DNA of 64,000 bases from Myrica gale (GCA_963930655.1 OZ005612.1:12405001-12469000); one strand, 5' to 3'; positions 9,904 through 21,918 are shown, numbered from the stretch's first letter. Made by a program: numbers and translations. Notes: generated by a model not told the origin, from the sequence alone.

Positions 9904-12900
9904 TGTGAGACCCCGATTTTCTCCTACGTAATTTCTTATGTATTATCTTTTATTTTCCAATGTAATAGCTTTTATTTCTTCATGGGGCTATGTTTTTGGC
10001 CAATGTATGGCCTAATCCTTATGTTATGGTATTTCGGTTAAAATGGGATTTTATTTCATAAAATCTCTTTAAATAATTTTAATGCCATTTTATGCAAGTT
10101 TAAATTATATTTATTTTAGGAGCCGAAATTTCTCTTACAAATTTATATTTTTCATTTACTTAATATGATTCATGGACCATAGAATTTGAATTATGATTTA
10201 ATAATTTCTTTGTATAAGCCGAAATTAATTAATAGATTAAATGATGAAATTCTTTTGAATACATGGATTGAATATTTTTATAGCTTTCATATGAGACATG
10301 TATTATTACCATGTGGCCTATATTATTAATAGAATTTCCATTTGAATATTCTATGATAAGCTATGTATTCATGTGATAAGTCTAAGAGAAGATTTAATGA
10401 TAAGCACACTTGCTTATCATAGTGATAAGCAAGCATGATAAGTTAGGGAACTTTTAGAGTGATAAGGCCTTGTGATTATTGTAGAGATAGGTTAGGGCCG
10501 TTATCACATGATAAGATATCATGCTTATGAGGTGATAAGCTATTGGAATGGATTAGATAAGCAAGAGAGCTTATAAAGTGATAAGTTAGGTGAGAGAGAA
10601 AACCAAGTTGAAAGTTGGTTGCAATTTAATATGGAAGTAACTATGTTGGTTGAAAAGCAACCAAACTAAGCAAAGGGCAAGGCATTTACGTGAAAGGGGT
10701 AGAGGTGAATTTGAAAAGCCATAAAGTGAGGCCATGTGAAGTGTAAGAAGGTGTAAGTTGTGTAAGAGTGATGAGACAACACATAATTGTAAAAGAGAAG
10801 AGAAAAAAAGCAAGGGAGAAGGGAAATGTCGATGGATGCATGTGAAGAGAGAGAATGAGGAAATTCAATACAAGCTTTGCTAAGGAGACAAGGAAGTGAT
10901 GTGAGAAAAGAGGTGAAAAGAAATAAAAGAAGAGAGAGAGAGATGGAACCCAAGCTTGGTCGGCAAACACCCCCCCCCCCCTTCACCACTTTTCATTTCA
11001 ATTTCTCTCTTGTCAATTCACTCTCTCAAGCTTTATGTCATAGCCTTAGAGTTGCCTTGGGAGACTCAATCTCTCACATCTCTCTTGCAAATGCCATGAC
11101 CGAAATTCACATCTCACCTCACACTCCAATTCTTCCTCATTTGGCCGAACCCCTCATTGCTCTCAACTCTCTCCCATTTTCAAGCACTTGGCCGAACCAT
11201 CCCCTAGAGTTCAAGGTTTATTCCTTTTTCATCTTGCACCTAAACCACATTCTTCTAGCTTACCAAATTCCATTCTAAAAGCCAAGTTCAAATCTCTTTT
11301 ATTGTAGACAAAAATCTCTCTTGGTGTAAACACAATCCTTCCTTGAAAACCCTAGCCATTTGACATCATTTCTCTTCAAAGCCTACCATGTTCTCTTAAC
11401 CACCATAGAACCTCCTTTCAATCAAACTTGGACATTTCTAAGGAGGGTGGACCGAATCTTTGAAGGAAGTAAAGCTAGGAAGAGTTGGTAAAGGTTGAAG
11501 GTAAGTTTGGTTTTATTGAAGATCTTGCCTTAAGCTTCACAAATACTAACCGAAGGTACTTTATTTTCTAGGTGCTCAAGCTTGGATAGTCAACAAGGTA
11601 AGAACAATGTGATGTTGTTGGTTTAGCATAAGTGACCGAATGAGTTATGTGTAGATCTTGAAGTTTAGGTCGTAATATGTCTTGATGTTGTTGGATCTTG
11701 AATGCTTAAGAACCCTAGGTTGTTTACATGCTAGATCTACCCATGGAAACCTTAGATCTAAGGTTGTATGTAAAGAAAAATGCAAATGGAGAACAATGCA
11801 TGTTAAGGAAGCTAGATCAAGGTCTTGATGTGTTGGTTTGATGAAAGTTGATTATTTTGTTTAGATCTATGGATGGTAGTGTGTATAAAGTGAGGATCTA
11901 ATGTTGATGGAATTATTTGATGAAAAAGATTAAGTGTATGCATGCTAGTTAGGTCACAAATGCAAAGGATATGCATGTTAAAATTTTTAGTATGAAAAAG
12001 GTGATATTTTGAGGTATGGCCGAATATGATATGCTTAGAATTTTATGTATAGTTTTGTATATGTTTAAATCTGGACATTGGCCATGATATGTGCAAGAAT
12101 TATGACCCCAATGCATGGTAGATGATTATGTTAAGTATTAGATGCATGCATATTGAAGGAAACAAAAGAAACTTAATCGTTTGGGTGAAAATATGAGTTG
12201 GCCGAAAGTTATACATTGTATTGGTGCCTCGACTTATAGACATTAGGTTGTGAAATTGTTGAATGGAGGATGGGATCACCATTGGAGTAAAAGTTGTGAC
12301 TAATTGGTGTATAAAATAGTGATGGCCGAATGTTGTATGAAAATATAACCCTAAGTGCAATTTATAAAAGAAAGGATTTATCATTGTTGTGATAGATATA
12401 GAAATTAGGGTTTAATCTAGTTGGAACAAATATTGAAGAACCATGATCTTTTAATAAATTATTATTTAACCCTAATCGAGGCATGTACATGGATAAATAT
12501 ATTTTTATTTCAATAAAAATATTAATGATTTAATAAACTAAGTTTTGAATATTGTTAAGGAAAAGAATAAATAAAATATTTTTAAATGATTAAATGAATT
12601 TCAGTGATATATATATATATATCTTTGGTTGATGACCGATCTCAAAAATGAAAATATTTAATGATTGCATACTATTCTTAAAGTCTAAGAAATATTTGAA
12701 TCGCTTGTAGGCGATCCACGTGTCTGTATACACGACCAAAGAAGACCAAGTGTAAGTGGATACTGTAAGTGGACAGTAAGTGTTCTTTTTCAAAACTGGA
12801 ATGACACACTGCATCGTTTCATGAACAAGCATGAATTTTAAGCAAGCATGACATGACATGTGCATTGCATGAAATTTTCAAGAAGAAAGTTTATGCAATG

Positions 12901-13803
12901 ATTTTATGGAAAAACTAAGAGAAGCTTTATGAAACGATAAGTTAAATTAAGGGGCAGTGGTCGGTACCGTACCATCAAGGTGGACTCACATACCGAAGGA
13001 CAAATGTGAGAAGGATGGGTGAATCCACGAGGCTGTGCAAACCACACTGAAGGACATTGAGAAGGTGTGGTGCCTCCAAGGGTCATGCCTAGCCACTGAA
13101 GGACATTGAGAAGGTGCGCTAGCTGACCGTATGTAAGGTCTCCAAGGGAATTCGAGGACGGTTCCGAAGGGAACGCACAACCCTGACTTCAGGGGTTAAA
13201 TGGAGCGAGCCCACAAATAAGAAATATGAAATGATTATGAAAAGGCCAAGAGTGGCACAAGTATGAATAAGAAATATTTTCAAGGGTCAAGGGCCGATTT
13301 CACGGTCAAGCATGAAAGAGATATTTTCAAGGGCCTGGGGCCAACTTCAAGCAAGAGCATATGCATATCCATGAGCATGCATGTGCATCACGAATCAAGT
13401 TTATTCTCTTTCATGATTATGCAAGTACAAGTCAAGACCATGTTTTAAGTTTTATGTCTTTCCCTTACTGAGTCTTTTTGACTCACGTTTTTAAAATTTT
13501 GTCATTCCAGATGTCTCAGGTGAAGAGAGTCAGGAGGACTACCTGACCTAGAAGCCCAAGAATTTATGTTTCATACTTTTGATGATAGTGACTTGATCGT
13601 CACTAACTGGCTTGATATGTGATATATATATGTTTTGTATGAACTTAATGAGAACCCTAATTATGTAAGTTTAGCTCGAACCCCGCCCGATCCTGTACGT
13701 TTCCGCCGTAATCAAGTAAAACAATAAGTAAGAACGCTGGAGCCATCCGGGGGATAGCTCGCGGCTGTCACGGTCCCTGCGGGATGCCGTTCGGGGCGTG
13801 ACA
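9904..13803 (+). mobile_element. Complete 3.9-kb gypsy-type solo LTR, private to unit 1
   Basis: It starts TGTGAGACCCCGA and ends GGGGCGTGACA, is 3,900 bp long, and is flanked by GTGGG on both sides. No PBS, gag or pol follows, so it is a solo LTR left by LTR-LTR recombination. The termini and the scattered GGCCGAA words are shared with LTR2 at 14235, but the two are clearly different subfamilies. Inside are a TA run near 12608, a C run near 10970 and clusters of TGATAAGC words near 10370-10590. Small ORFs inside (for example 10877-11278) show no domain. Confidence 0.93.
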
Positions 13804-13808
13804 GTGGG
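13804..13808 (+). repeat. Target-site duplication GTGGG (right copy)
   Basis: Right-hand partner of 9899-9903, directly after the LTR terminus at 13803. Sequence continues TCATGCACTTCGG exactly as at the empty sites of the other units. Confidence 0.92.
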
Positions 13809-14234
13809 TCATGCACTTCGGGGTAGAATTCCACTTGACATTTAATGAATTATGTGATTTTATGCTATCGTGCTTTCTTTCTATGCGAACAAGTATTGAT
13901 ATTTCCATCCTCGTCCGAACAGACCTTCTTTCGTCACGCATTCTCCAAACAACAATCATGGATGGCACAAAGTTTTCTTTTTATATTTGGGGTGTTGGTT
14001 CGGAGCGATTTCCCAGAGAGTCCTCTCGTTCTTCTTCTTTGTGTTGGGATTTTGGTTTATGTTCCTGAATCTTACAAGAAAGATACTCCGGTTCTTTCTG
14101 CAAATGAAGAGGATGGGGTAATTGCTCTCTATGAAGGCAACCTTGTGATCTGAGATTTTCTTCTTTGTACGGAGAATGTAGATGAATATCTCGTCCAAGC
14201 CCTTCCTTTGGGTGGAAATCCTTCTAAGCGACGA
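13809..14234. other. Block X, right part, unit 1
   Basis: This continues 9360-9898 once the solo LTR is removed. Overlapping open frames exist on both strands in all four units (for example + 13845-14153). Differences between units do not obviously favour one frame, and no domain is recognisable. LTR2 follows at once. Confidence 0.4.
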
Positions 14235-17200
14235 TGTGAGACCCCGAACTTTGCTTTTGCTATTTTCAATGTATTAGTTTTAATTTAAATTATGGGGCCA
14301 TATTTTTGGCCAATGTATGACCTGAGCTTTATGTTAAGGTACATTAATTAATATGAGATTTTATTTCATAAATTTTTCCCTAAAATAATTTTCTTTTCAT
14401 TATGGAAGTTTTGTGCAAGTTTAATTTTATTTCCCTAAGAGCCGAAACTTGCAAGGTAAGTTTCTCTTATGGATTTATATTTTTCATTTGCTTAGTATAT
14501 TTCATAATCCATGGAATTAAATGTGATTAAAGATATATAAATATATCGGCCGAAAATAATTAAAAGGAAAAAATCATGAATTTCCTTTAAGTATTTGAAT
14601 ATTTTTGTGTGTCATTAATAGGTGGCATATATCATTATTATGTGGCCTAAATTAATAGTTTGATTATCATTAGAAATATTAGATGATAAGCTACTAGGCA
14701 TATGATAAGTTTTAAGAGAGTTTAAAATGATAAGCACACTTGCTTATCATAGTGATAAGCTAGCATAATGATAAGCTAGGGAACTTTTTATGTAATAAGT
14801 TGTTGTGGCTATCGTAGAGATAGGCTAGAACCATTATCTTGAGATATGTTGTCATGCTTATAAGATGATAAGCTATGTAATTGAACTAGATAAGCTAGAG
14901 TGCTTATAGGAGATAAGTTAGGTGACAAAAGTAACTAAGTTGAAAGTTGGTTGTGAGAGTAACTAGAAAGTTAGTTGTGAGAGTAACTAATTTAGTTGAG
15001 TTGTAACCAAACATCATAAATGAACTAAACAAGAGGCAAACCAAGAAGAGACAAGACCATTTACGTGAAGATGCAAGGAGTGAAAAGCCATAAAGTGGTG
15101 ATCCCATGTAAAGAGAGATGGAGAGCAATTAAGTGACAAGACAAGACAAGGAAGAGAAATGAGAGAAAAGGCAAAGGGAGAAGGAGGAATTCACGTGGGA
15201 GACATGACTTGAGGAGACAAGGGAGGAGGTGAGAGAAAATGAGGAGAAAAAGGGAGTGAAATGGACATGCAATGGTCGGCCAAGAGCAACCCAAATTCAC
15301 CCCCCCTCTTTCCTTCTCTCTCTTGTCATTTTCAACATGTCATTGTCCTTGTCATTGCCATAATTTCACCTTGGGAGACTCAATTGCTTCAAGTGAACTC
15401 ACCCTCACACTTAGCATTTCAATTCACTCTTCATTTGCTTCTCTTGGCCGAATATCACCCTCCCATTTCAACTCTCTCTCTTTTCCTCTCTTGGCCGAAC
15501 CTTTCCCTTAAGCTCAAGCCTTGTTCTTTTCTTCTTGCAACCAAATCATTCCTCTAAAGTCTTAGTTTGTTTCCTTTCCTTGAGGTGACCGAATCTTCCC
15601 TTTGAACAACTCATTTCTTCTCTTGGAAATTTCTATCCACCTAGCCTTTTTCCCTTGTTGAAATCTAGCTCACTTTCTTAGAACTAAATCATTTCAAGTT
15701 TCAAGCATTTCCTTGTTTTTATTTTCCCCACCATAAAACCTATCTTAGCACCTTATATCAGCCTTGGAATCATTCCAAAAGGGTGAACCGAAAGTTGGAG
15801 TTAAAGAAGGATTTGTGAAAACCGGGTGTTCTAAGTGAAAGGACACTTATTTGGTCAAAGCTTGTGTTCAATCGTCAAGGTGAGGCCAAAAATGGTTGTT
15901 AGTGCTAAGTATTATGGTTGGCCGAATGTCTCTTGGTTGGATCTTGAGTTGGTGTCTTGATTTTTGTTAGATCTTTAGTTTAGAGACCAACCATAAGTTA
16001 TGATGTTAGATCTAGCTATATAAGCATGAGATCCGAACTTGAAAGTTAGAAAAATGTAAAGGAATGCATGTTGCAAGTTTTGGCATGAAAAGTTGTGTTG
16101 GTTGGTGTTGGCCGAATCTTGTATGTATTGGATCTTCAAATATAATTTTGTCAAGTGTCAATTTGATGAATGACCATGATATGTGTAAAGTTTGGTGAAC
16201 ATATGCATATAGGCTAGTCTTGAAATATAGTAGGTTGCATGCAAATCGAAAGAACTAAGGAAAACCTAATTATTCTATGAAAATGTGTGTTGGCCGAATA
16301 TGATGTTGTGCTAGATCTTGGAGTTGTTTTGTGATGTGTAGATCCTAGGTTGTGAATCTGAAAATGGAGGATGGGATCATCGTTGGAGAAGAAAATTTAG
16401 ACAAGGAATGCTTAAAGTGGAACATGGCCGAATGACCTAATAAGAGAAACCCTAATAGCAACCCTATAACAATAAGATTATATTTACTTGTGATGGATAA
16501 ATGAAATTAGGGTTATGGCCAAATGGATTAGAGGATTAAAGCTCAATCATAAAACACACCATATTAGTAAGAGAAAAACATGGATAATAGGCTTAAAGGT
16601 TCGGGTTAAAAGAATTAGCAAAACCTTGTGGTGTTAAGTATAGATTGAGGATTTAATTAGGTTGGCCGAAACTTATGGCGAAAAAAATATAGCTAATGTT
16701 TCGGGTTGCATAGAGATCTAATGTCCAAGCAAAGAGTTAATTATGATTAAGGTTAGTATGATTAAGGTTAGTGATTGATTAATGTAAAGATTTAATTGAA
16801 TACACGAAATAAAAGGAAGATTAAGATTTAATTCTAGAGCAATTAGTTTGTTGATTAGAGTCCTAAACAAGAATAGAAATATATTGCAATAGAATTAAGT
16901 AATTAAATAACCTAAGCTTAATTAGTAGAAAGTAGAAGATTAAATAAGATATTAAGCGATTAAAAGAATTAAGGCGATGTATAAATCTACAATATCGAAG
17001 TAAATATATATAGTTGCCGTTTGAAACCGTTACAATGGACGGGAAGTTCAAAGTTAAGAGGTGAACAAGAGCTTCAATTGGACTAAGAGAAATTCAGCAA
17101 CTATATTATATCGTTAAGATTAAGTTAAGTGCTTAATTATCACTATTCATTGCTTAGTGGATTTCACGATAGGTTTCCTCGAATAGTTCATAGAACCAAA

Positions 17201-18571
17201 GCGTGTTGATATAATTTCACGTATACTCAGCATATTGAGAATCGAACCTATTCCTTGTAGGCAAAGAGCCAAGTGAGAACCGAGAAGGTTGCAAGGAGTA
17301 CTGTAAGTGAATCTTACCCGATTTGGAAAACTGGAATGATACACTGCATGTCTTATTGTGCATGGCAAGATGTTTTTAATACAAGTGACATGTATTGTGC
17401 ATAAAGAATGTTTCAAGTACGCATGATGTTTCGAACATGTTATAGCATGATCATTTGCATGAACGCATGAGAGACGTTTTGATGTAAATGAAATTACGAT
17501 GTTTTCAAGTGTGGCATGACATGTTCATTGCATAGAAACATGAAAGATTGTTTTATGCAAATGAAAAGAGTACGTATGTTATGAGACTTGATTTGGGGCT
17601 TTGGTCGGATCCGTACCAAGTTAAGTGAGGTTTATCATCCATACCGCGGAACTTTGATCGAAAAGGATGGATGGATGAAACCTAGGATGCCCATACCGAG
17701 GGACGTTGATCGAGAAGGTTGGGTAAGTCCTTGAGGTATGTGCAACCACACCGAGGAACGTTGCTCGAGAAGGTGTGGCACCTCCAAGGGTCGTGTCTAG
17801 CCATTAGGCCTGGGGCCACTTCAAGGGCTAGCTCGACCAGATGAAATGTCTCCAAAGGTAAGGGAGACGGTTCCGATGGGAACGCACAACCCGGACTCCA
17901 GCTGTTAAATGGAGCGTAAGTAGCCCACATGAATGAATGAATGATTTTCAAGGGCCAGGGGCCAATTTCAAGAACAAGTTATGAAAGAAATATTTTCAAG
18001 GGCCTGGGGCCAATTTCGAGATTTGAAAGGGCGAAGAGTGGCAAGAGATTTTAGTGCATGGCATGTGCATCACGAAGCATGCATATGCATCATGGTTTAT
18101 GCACTAACTCATGATTTCCAGTTATGCATTTCTTCTCTTATCACTACAGTGCATTGAAGTAAGTATGTTTTAAAGCCATGTTTTATCAAAGCTCATGTTT
18201 CAAACTGATGTTCCTTACTGAGTCTTTCGACTCAGTTTTTAATTGTATCATTCTAGATCCACAAGAAAATCGGGGAGCAGAGGATTATCTCACGTAGAAA
18301 TCCTAGAAGTTTGTGAGGCGGAGTCGGAGTTGGTAAACTCCGAGTGAGCACTAGTGAGTGTTTGTATTGATTTGAGTGGCAGCATGTTACCCTAGATGGT
18401 ATTTTTATAAGTTTGCGAACAAGATGCAATGTAAAGATTTTTTTGAATTTTAATTCATTCACCGAGGGGTTTTGTTCATTGAGCTTGTATCTCAGCCAAC
18501 ATGTGGATCCTGAGTGAGTTTTCCGATGTGTATAGTTAAAAAAAAAAAGTTTTCCGCTGTAAGAGTTAGTG
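14235..18571 (+). mobile_element. LTR2, very long gypsy-type LTR, unit 1 (3' end missing)
   Basis: It begins TGTGAGACCCCGAAC and runs 4,337 bp before breaking off at AGTTAGTGTA. The missing end (about 75 bp, ending GGGTGTAACA) is seen in unit 3 at 45770, so the full LTR is about 4.4 kb. TTGGCCGAA-type words recur along it (15444, 15491, 15919, 16109 and others). I see no PBS downstream, and its outer flanks do not form a target duplication. The ORFs at 15261-15557 and nearby lie in its pyrimidine-rich segment and are not genes. Confidence 0.85.
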
Positions 18572-18572
18572 T

Positions 18573-19229
18573 AGCTTGCCTTGTTGATGGTCTTTGGATC
18601 CTTGGAATATTTTCTTATGCACTAAATCTCCTGGAGTAAAGTTAAGTGGCCTAACCTTGGCATTGTAGTAGTTCACGGTCTTTTGTTTGTAAGCCTCCAC
18701 TCCGACCCATGAGTCTTCGCTTTTTCCTTCTAGCCAATCAAGGTCAACTTTCTTCCCTTCTTCATTTTTTTCTTGGTTGAACCCCACTACTCGGGGCGTG
18801 AATCTCCAATTTTATCACGAATTTTATTTGTTCTTCCTTAGGAATCTCGATGACTATTCCTATGCCCCCAACTTCTTGCTTGGACAATCCATCTACATAA
18901 ATCTTCTAGGGTTCTGGTTTGTGATTCTCTTCTTGGAATTTTGACAAGGTGAATTCAATGATGAAATTTCCTACCTCTTGTCCCTTACTTGCAGTTCAAG
19001 GTTGATACTCAATATCAAACTCCCCGAGTTCCACCGAACACTTGACTAACCTTCCTGATGCATCGGGTTTTCCTAAAATCTGTCGCAACGGTAGATCAGT
19101 CATAATGACTATAGGATGAGCTTGGAAGTATGACCTCAATTTTCTAACAGAGGTAATGTTGGTTAATGCTAGCTTATCTATGTCGGGATATCGAGGTTCG
19201 GCACCTTGCAAAGTTGTATTGATGTACAA
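18573..19229 (-). pseudogene. Tat/Athila-like gypsy pol remnant, unit 1
   Basis: Minus strand: an RNase H region (18996-19229) with AEPRYPDIDKLAL, RSYFQAHPIVIMTD and KCSVELGEFDIEY, then an integrase C-terminal region (18566-18787) with YYNAKVRPLNFTPGDLV. The intervening integrase core is missing, so the two domains were joined by deletion. The RNase H word HPIVIMTDLPLRQIL is typical of the Tat/Ogre/Athila side of Ty3/gypsy. The left end is fused to truncated LTR2. Confidence 0.85.
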
Positions 19230-19620
19230 GATTTTTGTTTTATAAAAAATTGTAAGATTTGTAGGATTTTTGGTAGAATTGTGAATATTTATTTAGATTG
19301 GACTTTTATAGGTTTTTGTGTAAAGGTTGTTGAAAAGTTTTAAAGACATTTAATTTTTATTGAATAAGGTAAAAAGGTGTAGAGAGGGGTGATTTGATGT
19401 AATTGTTTAATACAAAAATATTGGAGTTTCGTGGAAAAGTATGGAGAGAGAAGATTTGTTATTTTTTTAAATAGATATCGAAATTTGTGTGAAAAGTTGT
19501 TGAAGTTTGTACAAAAGGTATTGTTGTCTGTGTAGGATTTTTTGAAATTTTGGATGTTCGTTTTGTAAATTTTGTTAAATACATTGTATTCTAGAATAAT
19601 TTTGCAAACAAACATGCTTG
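19230..19620. other. C-poor, T/G-rich tract, unit 1
   Basis: The + strand is strikingly poor in C and rich in T, G and A for about 390 bases. It has diverged internal echoes, for example GTAGGATTTTTGG near 19260 and GTAGGATTTTTTGA near 19533. A 91-codon minus-strand frame (19340-19615) is open here, but its composition follows the skew. The same tract is in unit 3 (48557-48945) and has been deleted from unit 2. Confidence 0.5.
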
Positions 19621-19740
19621 TAGTATATTGGGCGCTAAATACCCCTTTCGTCTTGTATGAGTGCTACACTTACGGCTGTGTCCGGGGATCAAGAAATGTA
19701 GGAGTGAAGGGTTTGCTAAGTATCCTTTTTAATTCTTCAA
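19621..19740. other. Short spacer before the integrase fragment, unit 1
   Basis: About 120 bases linking the C-poor tract to the integrase fragment, conserved in unit 3 (48948-49067). Nothing recognisable. Confidence 0.35.
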
Positions 19741-19909
19741 ATGCTTCTAGACATCCTACCAAAGGAACACAAAACATGGCTATTTGTGGTGGTGGATAAT
19801 TTCTTGAACATGGCACACTTTATACCATGTAAGAATTCTACTGATGCATCTCGTATAACCGCCTTATTTGTTAAAGAATTTGTTCGTCTACAAGGAGTTC
19901 CAAAGTCCA
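19741..19909 (+). pseudogene. Chromovirus integrase fragment (left half), unit 1
   Basis: Frame [20 protein letters not shown] followed by FVKEFVRLQGVPKS. It is closely similar to the integrase core at 1995-2130 in the left flank but from a different copy. It ends at GTCCA (19905-19909), where a copia LTR is inserted; the rest of the domain lies beyond that LTR in units 2 and 3 and is deleted here. Confidence 0.85.
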
Positions 19910-21035
19910 TGTTAGCCCAAGGTTGTTTTACAAAGAATTTATAAATGATTTTGATGATAACAAAAGTTTCTAAGTTTTTTGAGGACTTTAGAATAAATTT
20001 TATCAATCCACAAATTCCAAGTTATATTTCAATAGGATTGAGTTTATCTCTCTAACAACCGTCTTTATGTTCTTAAAGATCTTTACACGTGATGCTAGAT
20101 ATTTTCTTTCAAAAGATAAGACACTTAAAATCGTTTTGGAATGGTTTGAAAATTTAAAAAACACTGATTTTTGTCTCCAGGACTTTTAGGTGTCGACACA
20201 TTCAGTACAAGTGTCGACACATTGCACTAACACCCGAGACATATTTTTCCAGGCAAAAACATGTGTCGACACATTGACCCTATAGTGTCGACACATCGCA
20301 CTTACACCCGAGACATGTGTTTTTGACCTAAACATGTGTTGACACATTGACCTTATAGTGTCGACACATTGCACTGACTCTCGAGAACTAATTTTTAGTT
20401 CAAATTTTATGTGTCAGCACATGCTAGTTGAAGTGTAGACACATTACACAGGATTGAGGATTTTCCGGAAGGCCATAAAAGGCATTAAATCGTTCCTCAT
20501 TTCATGGAAAAGTTTCCAACGGCTCTCTCACCTACCCACTCGACCGTTGAAGACAAAATGGGTAAAATAGAAGACCGGTTGTTGAAGAAAACAAGAGCTC
20601 TCACCTACACACACGATTTTGCAATTACTCCTTGACCTAACTCTTGAGAAAAGAGGGAAAACTTTGAAGAAGAGAGAAGTTCCGCACCTATTGAGAAGGC
20701 CTACTCTTTCACCATCAAATTTCAAGTCTTCTATTGTAAATCTATCCTCTCTCCTACCCTTGTACCTCATACTTGAATATCCGGCCTTAAAGAGTCAATA
20801 CGTGAGTTTTTCACCTTGTACCCATTCCATTTAAACCTTGAGAGTGTTGAGTAAACACTGGGTTCTACTTGTGAGAGTAGAAGAAATCTTCTAGGTTGTG
20901 AGGATTTGTGAAGAGTTTAAGCGTGATCTTTGAAAATGCTTTGTAACGGTTCCTTAGCACCCCGAAAGCTAAGATGTACTTGCTATTCGATTATAGTGAG
21001 GGACGCCCAAGGAAGTCTATAGCCTTGGGGTGGAT
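19910..21035 (+). mobile_element. Copia solo LTR, unit 1, 3' truncated
   Basis: It starts TGTTAGCCCAAGG directly after GTCCA and matches the complete unit 3 copy (49237-50473) until 21035. There it is cut and joined to the copia RT remnant of unit 2. About 200 bp of the 3' end are missing. Confidence 0.88.
20191..20366 (+). repeat. Three 73-bp tandem repeats carrying paired TGTCGACA palindromes
   Basis: TGTCGACA sites start at 20191, 20212, 20264, 20286 and 20359, with a TGTTGACA variant at 20337. The spacings are 21, 52, 22, 51 and 22, so three repeats of about 73 bp each hold two self-complementary 8-mers. They lie in the middle of the copia solo LTR. Confidence 0.85.
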
Positions 21036-21915
21036 ACCATGCTTGCGGTGCTTGTCTCAAGCCATAGAGTGCTTTTGTGAACCTGAACACATGATGTGGT
21101 AGTTTCTCATCTTCAAATACAGAAGTTGTTCTACATAAACTTTCTTAGAAGGAAAATCATTGAGAACTGCACATTTTACACCCATTTGAAACAATTTAAA
21201 ATCTTTGAAACATGAAAAGGAAAGTAACATGCGAATAGATTTCCTTGTTGCTTTGCTTGTCGTAGGTTTCTCAATTTTTTTGTATACATCGACATTTCCA
21301 ATACCAAGTATTATTTCTTTACCATTATCACCAACTATAACTGAACCTTTTTTCTTTTGGACAATGAGATTTGAACCAACTTTTGTCTCCGGTCATGTGC
21401 TTAGAGTATCTACTATCAGGAACCCAATGTTCCTTGACTTTGGTCGTCTTTATTACACTCCTACAAAAAAGGATCAAGTCTTGATTTTTGGTACCCAAAT
21501 CTTTTTGGGTCCGTTGGTGTTAGAAATGGTTTATTTCAGCTTGTCTTTAGGAATCCATTAGAAGATTTCTTTATAGTTGGACAAGTGTGAGAAATATGTC
21601 CAAATTTAACACAAAAGTTGCACAAAGTAAATGATGGAAAGGATTTTGTGATCATATCGGAAGAAAGTTCACGATCACTAAAAGAGTCATATCCAATACC
21701 ACTTTTGTTGAAGCAACATCTTTGAGAACTTAGAAGAATGTCAAGATTTCATTTTCCTTGAGTAAATTTTGCAAGATCACTTGTAGGAGAGTCACCTTTC
21801 ATTTTCAAAATATCGTTTTAAGCTATAAGAGATATAACTTGACTTTACAAAGTATCATTCTCTTTTGTAATACTTTCAAAATTCTTTCTAAGACAATAAT
21901 ACTTTGAGAAATTTT
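21036..21915 (-). pseudogene. Copia pol remnant, unit 2
   Basis: Same RT-protease fusion as at 4243, on the minus strand, again with the protease triplet mutated. This copy keeps about 290 bp (about 21617-21908) between the protease region and gag that units 1 and 3 have lost. The open + strand frame at 21205-21561 is its antisense shadow. Confidence 0.78.
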
Positions 21916-21918
21916 TTT

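Larger units (their letters stand above)
2992..21035. repeat. Tandem segmental array, unit 1 (RNase block deleted)
   Basis: Homology to the other units starts at about 2992, where CTAAATAGG joins chromovirus sequence. The unit ends inside a copia solo LTR that is fused directly to the copia RT of unit 2 at 21035/21036. Private features are the 3,900-bp solo LTR at 9904-13803 and the loss of the coiled-coil ORF at 18571/18573. Confidence 0.85.

Noticed and set aside
15261..15557. Plus-strand ORFs in the pyrimidine-rich part of LTR2 (also near 27101 and 63303)
   Set aside because: They vary in length between units through frameshifting indels and have only low-complexity Ser/Leu/Pro content.
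20191..20366. CRISPR-like array
   Set aside because: Only three repeats, with spacers that are themselves part of the 73-bp repeat, inside a plant LTR.
21205..21561. 118-codon + strand ORF
   Set aside because: It is antisense to the copia RT/protease remnant, which is identifiable by motifs on the minus strand.
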